A model generated the notes under the pieces. That model searched no databases, was not told the DNA's origin, and saw nothing but the letters and a program-made list of their open reading frames with translations. 64,000 nt of DNA, from assembly GCA_029204225.1 (NCBI GenBank), contig CM055092.1, positions 12,960,476 to 13,024,475 on the forward strand. The letters are read 5' to 3'. The translations under genes and the position numbers were made by a program. This stretch comes from Diphasiastrum complanatum. Taxonomy: Eukaryota > Streptophyta > Lycopodiopsida > Lycopodiales > Lycopodiaceae. Below, one piece after another: positions 34,816-46,280 of the stretch. Position 1 is the stretch's first letter; each line of letters starts with the position of its first letter.

Positions 34816-34951
34816 CTATCAGCAAATACATGCCAATCATCATGTCTTTTTATCATTATAGAAAAATTGCATTCCAGTATTAGACTACAGACACAAGCTG
34901 ATTGTAAGAATCTATTGTGATATCAATAAAGAAAAACCATAAATGGATTGT

Positions 34952-35182
34952 TTACAAGTAAAATGATTGTATCTTTTCTTTTAATGTCTCTCTATTTACA
35001 AATAGATCTCTATTCAACAATTTTTCTATGTTTTCTATATTAGTATTACGAACTGATAAGGCAACAACTCCTTCTATAATCTCGCCCTCCTCTGTTTCAG
35101 GAAGGGCCTCAATTGTGACATTTTTGATATTCAGATCCTCAACTACATGGAGGCACTTCCACTTAAAGCTTTCTGGCAACAC
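34952..35182 (-). pseudogene. Short gene fragment of unknown function, opposite strand
   Basis: 76-codon minus-strand frame with plausible protein composition (VVEDLNIKNVTIEALPETEE, EGVVALSVRN, then a charged tail to a TAA stop). No retroelement motif. It starts within a few bases of where plus-strand gypsy sequence begins (about 35150-35183), so its upstream exons would be missing. It may come from the same captured host DNA as 33645-34815 or from another gene. The overlapping plus frames look like shadows. Confidence 0.4.
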
Positions 35183-35678
35183 TCATCCAAAATGGAACCA
35201 GTTGCCAAAGTTACGGTCAAAAAACCCGATAGCCAACGATATCGTGTCAAACGACCAAATTATCCATGGAACCTATGTGAGAAAGAAACCCTCTTTCAAA
35301 TCGACGATGAAATCCTCCATGATGTCCCATACCTTTCTCATCCATACAACTCACGTACTCCGAAGCCAAAACCTCGTGGCAATACCATGAAGGAGAAGAT
35401 GAAGAAACCACTTCTCATTCAACCGCCTGGAGATCTTACTACTATTTGGGGAGTTCCAAAAATATCCTTAGCTCATACACTAATCCCAGAACCTTCCAAA
35501 TCACCATCCAAACAGTTGAAAGACAAGGCCCCCCTTGAATCACTCACACATGATGTGCTTGCCTATTTTAAAGATTATACGATCAAGGATGTGATTATCC
35601 AATTACCACAAGCTCAACATGAGCCAAATGGTAATTCACCTTACGAAGGCCCTGCATGAACCATGCTGAATTCACACA
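35183..35678 (+). pseudogene. PR-RT spacer region, gypsy G4
   Basis: The open frame from 35147 to 35659 carries charged, Pro/Lys-rich text (RYRVKRPNYPWNLCEKETLF, LIPEPSKSPSKQLKDKAPLE, KDVIIQLPQAQHEP). It corresponds to the spacer of G1 (VIMLPKAHREPEE, DVYDGIARTQP). A TGA at 35657-35659 sits where G1 has Arg (YEGPA, stop, T against YDGIART), a likely CGA to TGA change. No catalytic motif. Confidence 0.65.
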
Positions 35679-36290
35679 TGTGGGACGCCCTACACATGTA
35701 TTTTTGATCTCCTAAGCACAATAACACCATAAAGATCGGACTAGCATTGGTTGTCAATAGGAAAGCTGATCATACAAGCAATATTATTGTGTTACAAGCA
35801 AGATTTGTCAATAAAACATAAGACAAAGCATCATAAATGCCTCTACTCGGCTAAAGAGAGAAAATAGCAAGTACAAAACTCGTGGAGAGAGAGAGGGCAC
35901 AAAGAGCTTGTCTCCAAATTTGCATTACACACAAATTTCATCATTCTCTCAATGAGAGTACATCACATATATATAGATCCATGAACCCTTCTCCTACTTG
36001 AAGTTGAATTGGAGTTGTGGATCCACCTCTCAAGCTATCTAGACTTATCCAAGCCACCTCACTATGTCTAATTGTGCCACATAGTCTTTTCATGCATTAA
36101 ATGTGGCATGTAAAGTACAAATGACAATTCCTATGGTAGCTCAAGTTTCTACTTCTACCTACCTTGAATATTTTATTCTAAGATGGGTCTTTACTAAGCC
36201 AAAAGAGCTCAATTCATCTTTGGCATTTTTAGTACCCATACTCACAACATTAGATAGATTTTTCAATATTTTGACAAACCATCACTCTAT
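35679..36290 (-). repeat. Probable solo LTR inserted in gypsy G4
   Basis: About 610 bp of non-coding sequence splits the G4 spacer: coding text stops near 35670 and resumes at SEPNEDNECLVQVGAHL after about 36290. Its left edge TGTGGGACGCCC and the segment CTACTCGGCTAAAGAGAGAAAA resemble the LTR candidates at 10644 and 19237. Minus-strand TATA (CTATATATATG) is near 35966-35976. I could not find a target duplication. Confidence 0.5.
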
Positions 36291-37350
36291 CCTTGAGTGA
36301 GCCCAATGAGGATAATGAATGTCTTGTTCAAGTCGGGGCTCACCTCAATCGGGAACAATGTAGAAGCTTGAGAAGCTTCTACACAAATATCGACATGTCT
36401 TTGCTTGGTCCTATAAAGGCATGAAATGAGTCTCACCCCAAGTAGTTGTGCATCATATTCCCCTTAAATCGGGTGCGAGGCCCACTGCTAGTCGTCCCTA
36501 CCGCTGTAATCCCATCTACAAGGCCAAAATAAAAGAAGAACTACAATGCTTGTTAGATGTAGGATTCATCTATGAAATCGAACATACTGAGTGGGATTTC
36601 CCGATCGTCATCATTCCTAAGAAAAATGGAAAAAACTCTGCATCTATGTCGACTTTAAGAAACTTAATGTCGTCACAGAACGTGATCATTTTTCATTACT
36701 TTTCAGCGAACCCATCTTAGAAAATAAAGCAGGAGATGAGGCCTACTCAATCTTAGATGGCTTTAGCGACTACAATATGATTTAAATGCTGAAGAAAATC
36801 AATATAAAACCGCTTTTGCCACAGAATGGAGAACTTTTTGTTGGAAAGTCATGCCCTTCGGTCTTTGTAATGCCCCTAGCACTTTCCAGTGTGTTATGCA
36901 AGCTGCCTTATCTCAGTAGATGGGAGATACCCTAGAGGTTTACTTAGACGATCTAGGCGCACATTCAGAAGAAACACGTCATTTGTTTGTGCTGGATTTT
37001 TTTTTTTATCCAATGTCAATTCTTCGGAATCTCCTTGAACCCTGAAAAATGCCAGATTTGGGTAACACATGGCATCATCTTAGGGCATATCATTTTCAAA
37101 AATGGCATCGCAACAGACCTTGACAAGGTCTTGATCATTCAAAATTTGCCTGAACCACGCACTATCTGCAAAGTCTATTCATTCCTAGGCCACACTAATT
37201 ATTATTGCTGCTTCATTCTTGATTTCACAAATAAAACACAATTGATTTATAAGGTGGTCATTGTTCCTAAATGGACTGATGAACAACGAGTCGTGTTCCA
37301 TTCAGTTGAAAGAAGCCCTCACGAATGCACCTATTCTCCAGGCTCCTGAT
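36291..37350 (+). pseudogene. reverse transcriptase, gypsy G4
   Basis: VGAHLNREQC, then VVHHIPLKSGARPTASRPYR, CNPIYKAKIKEELQCLLDVG, FIYEIEHTEWDFPIVIIPKK. After a frame change: YKTAFATEWRTFCWKVMPFG, LCNAPSTFQCVMQ and the catalytic VYLDDLGAHSEE (36938-36973). The thumb region follows in yet another frame (FFGISLNPEKCQIWVTHGII, YSFLGHTNYYCCFI). The LDD box keeps both aspartates, but at least three frame changes and several stops (for example at 36918-36920) disable it. Confidence 0.85.
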
Positions 37351-37731
37351 TATTCCAAAGAATCTCATGTGCATATCGATGCATCCAAGTATGCCATTGT
37401 GGCAGTGCTCACCCAACCAGGAGAATTCAAAAAGGATTATCCAATCCGCTTTCTCAGTAGACAATTGATCTCCGTTGAAGTCAATTACACCACTACCGAG
37501 CGTGAAGCTTTGGCGATGGTGTATGCGGTTCAGAAGTTTCGCCATTATTTCTTTGGAAAAGTTTTTGCGTTCTTCACTAATCATCAAGCACTCCTCTACC
37601 TCATCAATAAAACTTGCACAATTGGTCACATTACTCGATGGATTTTGTTATTACACGAGTTTGAGTTTAGAATTGTTGTTAGAAAGGGAGTTCAACATTT
37701 TTTTAGCAGATCATATATCCCGAATCCCTAA
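37261..37731 (+). pseudogene. RNase H, gypsy G4
   Basis: Open frame with LKEALTNAPILQAPDYSKES, VHIDASKYAIVAVLTQ (catalytic Asp), RFLSRQLISVEVNYTTTERE (catalytic Glu), ALAMVYAVQKFRHYF and FTNHQALLYLINK. This is a Ty3/gypsy RNase H with main catalytic positions present. The stop at its end is off-frame relative to the integrase finger region that follows at about 37700. Confidence 0.85.
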
Positions 37732-38134
37732 TCTACCAACTCCATACCAAGACGTCAATGATGATTTACCTTATGCCATTCTTTTTCAAGTTGACTATAC
37801 CTCAGGTTGGGCCAAGGACATTACTGAATATTTAACTTCAGAGCAGATGGATCCCTCCTTATCTAAACCCGAACAATGTGCATTGGTCCTCAAAACAAAA
37901 CCTTATACGTTAATTGCAGGCCAACTTTACAAGCAAGGTTTAGACGGAATTATTCGACGTTGTCTTAATGAAGGTGAAATAATCTCAGTTATATCCTTAA
38001 CCCATAAAGGTGTTGGAGCTGGCCATTTCTCTTCCGAAACAACCGTCAAAAAAATCCTCTTGGCCGGATTTTGGTGGCCAACTATCTTCCAAGATACCCA
38101 CACCAACATAAAGGCTTGTGATGTCTATCAATAG
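37700..38134 (+). pseudogene. integrase H2C2 finger, gypsy G4
   Basis: Text FLADHISRIPN, then LIAGQLYKQGLDGIIRRCLN, HKGVGAGHFSSETTVKKILL, GFWWPTIFQDTHTNIKACDV. The zinc finger keeps both His and the first Cys, but the second Cys of CDVCQ is Tyr, followed by a TAG stop at 38132-38134. Confidence 0.8.
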
Positions 38135-38181
38135 ACAAAACTTTTTAGAAAAATGGCCGACTATATGCCTTTACACCTGTC

Positions 38182-38702
38182 ATGACTGATCAAGCTTTCC
38201 AAAAATGGGGGATCTATTATGTTGGACCAATTAGTCCTGCTGCTAGACACACTCAATCTAGATATATTGTAGTGGCTACATACTATTGTACCAAATGGGC
38301 CGAAGCTAGAGCTATTCGCAATGCTGACGCTTGTTCTACCGCAAAATTTCTCTATGAACAGGTTATCATGCGTTTCGGATGTCCTCTAGAACTTATAAGT
38401 GATAGGGACACTCATTTTCTTAGCTTTGTCATAGCAGACCTACTTTCAAAATTCTTTGTAGTACATCACAAAAGTTCCACATATTATCCAGGATGCAATG
38501 GCCAGGCAGAATCCACCAATAAAAGCTTATGTGGTATTCTAACCAAGACCGTCGAGTCCAGTCGATCCGATTGGGAACTGAAACTTCACGCTACTCTATG
38601 GGCCTATTGCACTACCCCGAAGAGAGCCACATATTTAACCCCTTTCCAGCTAGTATATGGCCAGGAAGCCATCATGTTTGTGGAATTCCATATTCCATCC
38701 CT
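38182..38702 (+). pseudogene. integrase core, gypsy G4
   Basis: Core text KWGIYYVGPISPAARHTQSR (the first catalytic Asp of WGxDFVGP is Tyr), LELISDRDTHFLS (second Asp), NGQAESTNKSLCGILTK (Glu), LWAYCTTPKRATYLTPFQLV, YGQEAIMFVEFHIPSL. It is disabled by loss of the first acidic residue. The frame ends at a stop that coincides with the start of the copia LTR at 38703; the integrase C-terminus is missing. Confidence 0.85.
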
Positions 38703-39484
38703 ATAAGTTGCGGATCGAAGCCGCGTACTCTATGCTATCTCTGAGCGGCTAAAATGAAAGTCCGAATTAAGCATAATGTTGATAAGCAGTAGCACAATAA
38801 CAATCTCTAAAATAAGTCTAAGAAGTGAGCTAAATTGCTCAGGAGTGTTCAAGCTCGTAGGCTTGAGAGAGAGAGAGAGAGAGAGAGAGCTAACTATTCA
38901 AATACTTCTTAACTTTTTATAATTCTGATAATGAAACTATATGAATATGAACAACTATTTATACTAAGAAAATAGGTCGTCAATTGCGATCGCTAGTTGG
39001 CTGGTGATCCGTTGGCATCCATCCGGTTCCTTGTCATTGACTGTTGATAAGCGGTGAAATTGGCCGTAAACATTCTGTCTGCATAAATGAACCAAAACTG
39101 AGCTCTACAGAAATGAACTGAAACAGCCACAGGTGACACTGTCGCAAAAAAGCGACAGTGTCGGGATTTTGTGAAAAATTCGATAATGTCTTTGAATCTC
39201 ATTTAGGGTTGCCCCACACTTTGCCAAAGTCATTTTCTTAACATTTGAGGCTCTTTGGAAAAGTGAAAAATGCGACTCTGCATATTTACTCGCAATTCCT
39301 GATAGACAAAAAATGCGAAAAAGATGACATTGTTGTCAAACTCCATGTATTTCGATAGACTGTGTAAAAACACTTGTAATTATGCAGACTGTTCAAAAGC
39401 ACGGAAAAATCCATAGAACTGGATAAACAATGGATGAAGATTAAAACCGATTAGTCGATTAGGAAGAAGGAGACTAATCCAACA
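38703..39484 (-). repeat. 3' LTR of Copia-C3 (truncated)
   Basis: Matches 42165-43070. Ends CTAATCCAACA at 39484 (minus-strand TGTTGGATTAG), directly after the purine tract encoded by CTCCTCCTT. Contains (GA)~12 at 38865-38889. It joins gypsy integrase at 38702. Confidence 0.9.
38865..38889. repeat. Microsatellite (GA)~12
   Basis: Same site in the LTR as the (GA)~78 tract at 42323-42479. Confidence 0.95.
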
Positions 39485-39489
39485 CTCCT

Positions 39490-40058
39490 CCTTAATCTGA
39501 ATCTTTGAATGCCTTGACCTTCAAACTTAGTTCTACAGAGAATCTTCTATGTGTATCCAAACTTAATGCTCTGGTAAAAATATCTACTGTCATATCTTGC
39601 GTTCTACAGTACTGCAATCTAACCTCTTTGTTGAAAACTTTGCTTTTGACGAAATGATACTTCAGTTCAATGTGCTTACTCCTAGAATGAAATCTAGGGT
39701 TGGTTGATAAAATGACGACACTTTGATTATCACAAAATAGTGTCGTCGGAGCATATTGATTCAGATCGATATCTGAGAGTAAGTCCCTCGATCAAATTGC
39801 TTCCTTTGTAGCTTGAGAGACTACAATATACTCTGATTCAGTGGAAAATAGAGCTTTTGAAGATTGCTTGCGACTGTTCCAAGAAATTGGGCCATTGTTG
39901 AGAAAGAATGTAAATTCAAAAGTGGATTTACAAGTGTCTACATCTCCTGCCCAACTTGCATCTATGTAACCACTGAGAAAATTGAGTTTGTCGTTGCTGA
40001 CTATTTGCTTTGAAGTAAACATTTGAATCTGAGGAGCTAGGTGTGTAGCCGTGATCAA
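39490..40058 (-). pseudogene. RNase H, Copia-C3
   Basis: Frame 39792-40058 carries FLSGYIDASWAGDVDTCKST, NNGPISWNSRKQ and LFSTESEYIVVSQATKEAI. After an in-frame TGA the text continues RDLLSDIDLNQY, TLFCDNQSVVILSTNPRF, RSKHIELKYHFV, DMTVDIFTRALS and ends AFKDSD with stop near 39490, parallel to Copia-C2. Only a few disabling changes. Confidence 0.85.
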
Positions 40059-40425
40059 TAAGGAAAGTATTGATCCTTTGAAACCATGCTTGAACAGATT
40101 GCTTCAAGCCATAAAGTGCCTTATGGAGTTTACACACATGATTGTCTTTACCCTCGATAATATAACTTTCAGGTTGCACCATGGAAATATCTTTTTTGAT
40201 AACTCCATTGAGATATGTTGTCTGTACATCCATTTGATGTATTTCCAAATCTGCTGAAGCAGCAAATGATAGCAAAAATCTAATAGAAGAATGCTTGACT
40301 ACTGGACTAAAGGTCTCAGTGTAATCGACATTGTATACTTGAGAAAATCCTCTGGCGACAAGTCGTGCCTTTCTCTTGTTGATGCTTCCATCTGCGTTGT
40401 AGTTGACTTTAAAAATTCATTTGAA
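39998..40425 (-). pseudogene. N-terminal RT fragment, Copia-C3
   Basis: Begins VNYNADGSINKRKARLVARG and FSQVYNVDYTETFSPVVK, then LSFAASADLEIHQMDVQTTY, LNGVIKKDISMVQPESYI, KLHKALYGLKQSVQAWFQRI and SDSNVYFKAN. It then jumps to RNase H at about 40015. The catalytic YVDD segment and connection (roughly 180 residues) are missing. Upstream it is joined directly to the protease region. Confidence 0.85.
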
Positions 40426-40790
40426 CATCAATAATTTTGAATCAGATTCAAATTCTACCTTATGACTTAAATCTATAATTCTACTTACTGATAACAGATT
40501 CGTGGAGAGTTTAGAAACATATAAGACCTTTGATAGTAATCTGAATCGATCATGTTGAAATCACAATCTTACAATACCTTCACCTTCAATAGTATGAGTA
40601 CTATTGTCACCAAGATGAACAAATTTCTTCGTGCTGTAAGACGTGTAGGAGTTGAAAATCTCATGTTGATTGGTCATGTGTTGTGTAGCTCTAGAATCCA
40701 GAAACTATGAATCATCCAAAAATGCACTTTGATCTTTGACCATGAATGCGCTTTCATCCACTTCGACCTAGGGAGACAATGAAACTATGT
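40426..40790 (-). pseudogene. protease region, Copia-C3
   Basis: Minus-strand text FLDSRATQHMTNQHEIFNSY (normal DSGAT reads DSRAT), KKFVHLGDNSTHTIEGEGIV, VLYVSKLSTNLLSVSRIIDL. A stop precedes the next domain. Instead of the integrase finger, RT text starts at about 40425, so the complete integrase has been deleted here. Confidence 0.75.
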
Positions 40791-41570
40791 TTGCTTGTTG
40801 ATTAGGTTGCTTGGCTACATTCATCGCTTGGAGAATTCGACAATCCTTGATCTCATGGTTATTGCGCTTGCAATACCTACAAAATATCTTCTTCTTAGAT
40901 TGTGGATTTGATGATTGTGCTTGACTTTGAGTCTGTTTCTGATTTGTTGCAGCCTTCTTGGAGCTTTTTTGCTTCTGTTGCTTAGAGCCTTTGTTGACAT
41001 ATAGAGCCTGAGAGGAGGAAGTAGACAAAGTGTCTTGACTTCTCCTATTTTCTTCTTGCAGCAACATAGTGATAACTCTAGTAAGAGTTAAATCTGAGTG
41101 TGTTGATATGATCATCACCCTGTTCATATGTAGAGGGCAAGCTTGAAAGCATTGTCATAATTGCGTCTTGATCGTCTATGACTGATCCGACAACGGCCAT
41201 TTGTTGCAAGAAATTCTTAAACAGGTTAATGTGACTCTGAAGAGAATCACCAGTAGACATATTGAAAGTGAAAAATGTTCTTCATAGATTTAGCTTCGTA
41301 GTTATGTCCCTCACGTCATATAGTGAGTTCAGGATGTCCCAAACGTCTCTTGACATTTTAGCTTCAGCTATGTGTCCAATCTGTGTATCTGATATATTGA
41401 AGATAATATGTGCAAAAGCTTTACCGTCCTTCAATTTTCACTTTGAGTCGTCATCTTCAGGTTTTACTTCTAAACTTGTAACAACATCCCATAATTCGCT
41501 GGCGATTAGCAAGGTCTTCGTCGTAAATTTCCACAAATGATAATTGGATCCATTCAGCTTGTCTGCGATA
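40768..41570 (-). pseudogene. gag, Copia-C3
   Basis: From about 41570: KLNGSNYHLWKF, ASELWDVVTS, KLKDGKAFAHIIFNISDTQI, KMSRDVWDILNSLYDVRD. The frame 41078-41260 follows (MSTGDSLQSHINLFKNFLQQ, MLSSLPSTYEQ), then 40768-41127 with a Ser/Lys/Gln-rich tail and an intact CCHC knuckle CRYCKRNNHEIKDC. Two frame changes and one or more stops interrupt the capsid part. Confidence 0.85.
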
Positions 41571-41779
41571 AGACCAACTTTATTTTGAGAATCTATTTGG
41601 AACTTAGTCTGTCGATTGTATCGATGACGCTGAGATGCAGCAATGCCAACAATAGGAAATCAATTCTTTGATATTGAAAAATTGAAAAGAACTGAAGAGT
41701 ATGATATCGCGAAAGATATCAAATATTAGAGATTTTTCTCTAATACCATGTCGGTATCAGATAAAGAACTAGTGAAATT

Positions 41780-41791
41780 GCTCTGATACCA
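41780..41791 (-). other. Primer-binding site of Copia-C3
   Basis: GCTCTGATACCA next to the LTR end at 41792. A second, degenerate copy (CTCTAATACCATGTCGG) is about 45 bp to the left, near 41732-41748. Confidence 0.85.
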
Positions 41792-43070
<1,279 letters not shown>

Positions 43071-43969
43071 CAAATTCTCTCCCAATTCCAAATTTTCTTC
43101 CATTCACCCCATGCCCTATATCAATTATACATGCACACTCCCTGACATTGGCCCTTGGGAGCACTTACCCCTAGCGGCCCAAAAAGTGGTTTGATTGGTG
43201 AATGAGCTCTAGTACAACCTCTTTGGGACCTTAGGAGGACAATTCACCATGCACAATTTGACGATGGAGCCCTTGTAGATCTGCAAAAGGAAAAGACAAA
43301 GTTGGAGGTAGATTTCAATCAGCAATAGCAGCAAGTCCAAGAGTTGAACGCACATATCCAACAGCAGCAACAAATGCTTAGCAACCTCCAACACCAATTC
43401 CTGCTCCAGGATCAACAAATATCCCATCTCCGCACTTTAACGACCAATCTTGCTCAGGAGACGGATGATGCCTTGGTAGCCGTAACCGCAACATGTTCCA
43501 CTATGAAGGAACAACTGGTGCAGGTCAACTTCACCGACTTCGCAGCACCAACTATTCCTGAGGGAACTCAAATTCCAGTGGAGGCATATCAAATGTTGGC
43601 ACAAAAGTTAAAGGCCACAACCGAGTAACATTCCAAGATGCAGCAATCCTATGCTACCTTCGTCGAGGCCCTAAACCAACATATTGCTACCCTGGAAGAA
43701 AAGCTAAAGGTGGCCACACAATCGACACCTTCTATCCATGCAAAACACGCCCAGTTTCACGATTTTGGACATCATTACAATGGATATGATAGCAGAGATG
43801 CAGATTTCCAAGGGGCTCCATCAATAAATCAATGATCGACATTCCAAGGCCCACGACAGGTATCAGGAGCTCCTCCACCAACTGAATCATAGGTTGTACT
43901 TCTTCCCAACACCATCTCTTCCACTCTTCTGCTTCTAACCCCATCGACACCACTAACTTTCCTTTCATT
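43071..43969 (+). pseudogene. Gln-rich coiled-coil protein fragment, probably retroelement gag
   Basis: Reading from about 43185: LWDLRRTIHHAQFDDGALVD, LQKEKTKLEVDFNQQ, TAG (43326-43328), QQVQELNAHIQQQQQMLSNL. It continues to 43628 with FTDFAAPTIPEGTQIPVEAY and, after a stop, to 43835 (VEALNQHIATLEEKLKVATQ). Heptad-like Leu/Ile spacing with many Gln suggests coiled coil. No zinc knuckle or catalytic motif. The Gln-rich coiled coil resembles the N-terminal gag regions of some plant gypsy elements, so it is assigned there tentatively. Flanked by two family C LTRs. Confidence 0.5.
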
Positions 43970-45092
43970 TGTTGGAAAGAGGGGTGAAAGAAAGATAACT
44001 CAAAAAGAAACAAACACGAAAAGTAAACGAACTCGAAAAGAAACGAACTCAAATAAAACAAACATTCGTGCGCAGCGGAATAAGCTATCTCTCTCTTTAC
44101 TTATGCATGACTATGTCTATCAATCTCAAACAAAACATTAGTGATAGAAATCACATTCGATCTGATTACGTAGCCAAACATTAGTCGCGAAGAGCTAGAT
44201 TAATGATCAGTCGCAAAAAGTAGACAACCAGACTAAGCAATTATAAAGCCAGACAAAATGTAGAAAAGCATTGCAGTATTGACACAAATCTGAACGCAGA
44301 ACAAACAGAGCTGTAATTAGATTAAGTATAACGAAATATACAGGTCAATAATGCAGGTGAGCACAAGACAATCGTGGACGTAACCACGTGCTTCACAAAG
44401 CTAATCACACAATCTGTAAAGGTGTTGAACCTATTACTGACAATACATCTAGAAGAAAGAATCAATGCGCAAAGGCATCTACAATGTCTATTTTTGATTA
44501 CAAGTGATGTTTTGTTCTATCTTCTGTTATTTGAATACTGAAATGGAATTCAATATATTTACATAAGTTTTACATGTGTGCAAATGAAGAAGGTTTAAAA
44601 GTGGTTGTGCTGTCTGTGGGAGATCGTGGGTGGCTACTGTTGTTGTAAAATCTAATTGCACAGTGCATGGAACGAGCGTGAGGAGGCCGCGACGTCGGGC
44701 TTTGCTGGTGAAAATACGAAAAATGCGACACTGTCAAAAAGCCTTAGAGAATGATTTACAGGGTACCTTCGTCTTTCTATAAGGGCACCTTTGGCATTTG
44801 TAGGACACCTTCGGCATTTGTAGGATAGTGTCACCTTTTTCGCCTGTCATAAATTACGTGTAAAAACATAGTGTTGCATTTTTTGCAAACACTTGGTTGC
44901 TCAGGATGACCCAAAGGTGAAAAAGCGACAATGCTGCGTTTTTTGCCTGTGGGAATTTTCGAGTAAAAATGCAGACTGTAGCGACAAATAGTTCAAATAT
45001 GCAGACTGTGCGACAACATGAGTAAAACTCAGCAACATGAATGGAGGCAGATTAACATAGGATTTAGGAGAGTAGAGGAGTTAAATCCAACA
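43970..45092 (-). repeat. Full-length family C LTR (1123 bp)
   Basis: Runs from TGTTGGAAAGAGG to TTAAATCCAACA, so both ends carry TGTTGG inverted. Followed at 45093 by a purine tract and RNase H end on the minus strand, making it a 3' LTR. It is the best reference for family C LTR limits. Confidence 0.85.
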
Positions 45093-45244
45093 CCCCCCCT
45101 TAATCTGGATCCGTGAAGGCCTTGATCTTCAGACTAAGCAATGCACAAAACTTGTTGTGTGCATTAACACTTAATGCCTTTGTAAATATATCTGCAACCA
45201 TGTCCTGCGTTCTACGGTACGTTAAGCTTACCTCCTCGTTGAGA
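45093..45244 (-). pseudogene. RNase H C-terminal remnant, family C
   Basis: About 150 bp encode EEVSLTY, TQDMVADIFTKALSVNAHNK, FCALLSLKIKAFTDPD and stop, almost the same as the end of Copia-C2. The rest of the element body is gone: LTR sequence resumes at 45245. Confidence 0.8.
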
Positions 45245-46280
45245 CTCGAAGAAAAATGAACGTGAATGGAAAATGTTCGTGCGCAGCAGAATAAGCTATC
45301 TCACTCTTTCCTTAAGCATGACTATGCCTATCAGACTCGAACAGAACGTTATTGATAGAAATCATGTTTGATCTGATTACGTAGCCAAACATTAAGCAAC
45401 AATACATCAAAAATATAATTTGTCACGAACAGCTAGACAAATTATTAGTCGTGAATAGTAGACTACCAGATTAAGCAATAAGACACTCAGACAAAATGTA
45501 GAAAAACATTGCAATATTGACACAAATCTGAACGTAGAATAACAGAGTTGTAATCAGATTAATTATAACAAAATATGGAGGTCAATAATGCAGGTGAGCA
45601 CAAGACAATATCGGATGAAACTGCGTGCTTCACAAAGCTAATCACACAATCTATAAAAGGTGATTAAACCTATTACTGACAATACATCTAGAAAAAATAA
45701 TCGATGCGCGAAAGCATCTACTTCGTCTATGTTTGATACACTTTTGATGCTATGTATTTGCTTCACCCTTGATTCATCCTGAATATGCAGATGATATTCA
45801 ATATATACATAGTTTTACAAGTGTGCAGATGAAAAAAGTACAAAAGTGGATGTGCTGTATGTGGGAGATTGTGGGTGGCTGCTGTCGTTGTCAAATCTGA
45901 TTGCACTGTGCATGGGATGAGGGTGACAAGGCCGCGATGTCAGCCTTCGCTAAATTAATGTTGATGAAAATGTGAAAAACACGTCACTCTGACAAATGCC
46001 TTAAACAATTGATTTAAGAGTACCTTCGCTTTTCTGTAAGGGCACCTTTAGCATTTGTAGGGTAGTGTCGTCTTTTTCGCCTGTCTCAAATCACGTGTAA
46101 AAACATAGTGTCATCTTTTTCGTCTTTTTTTGCCTGTTAAAGTTTACTTGTATTTATGCAGACAATCGCGTTTTATTCGCTTGTCTTTATATGTAAATAT
46201 GCAGACTGTGTGGCAACACAAGTAAAATACAGCAGCATGAATGGAGGCAGATTAACATAGGATTTAGAAGAGTGGAAGGA
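45245..46280 (-). repeat. Second family C LTR, truncated at both ends
   Basis: Starts inside the LTR (ACTCGAAGAAAAATGAACG) and matches 44030-45080. Its right end stops at GAAGAGTGGAAGGATT, a few bases short of the usual terminus, then joins copia pre-integrase sequence. Confidence 0.75.

Larger units (their letters stand above)
35183..38702 (+). mobile_element. Gypsy G4, plus-strand pol lacking LTRs
   Basis: Order: PR-RT spacer, (inserted LTR), RT, RNase H, H2C2 finger, integrase. RT before integrase identifies Ty3/gypsy. No chromodomain was found before the element is cut at 38702 by a family C copia LTR. Multiple stops and frame changes mark it as old. Confidence 0.85.

Noticed and set aside
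38703-38760. Possible continuation of gypsy integrase past 38702
   Set aside because: The sequence could be read as integrase-like text, but it aligns with the family C LTR at 42165, so similarity to integrase is coincidence.
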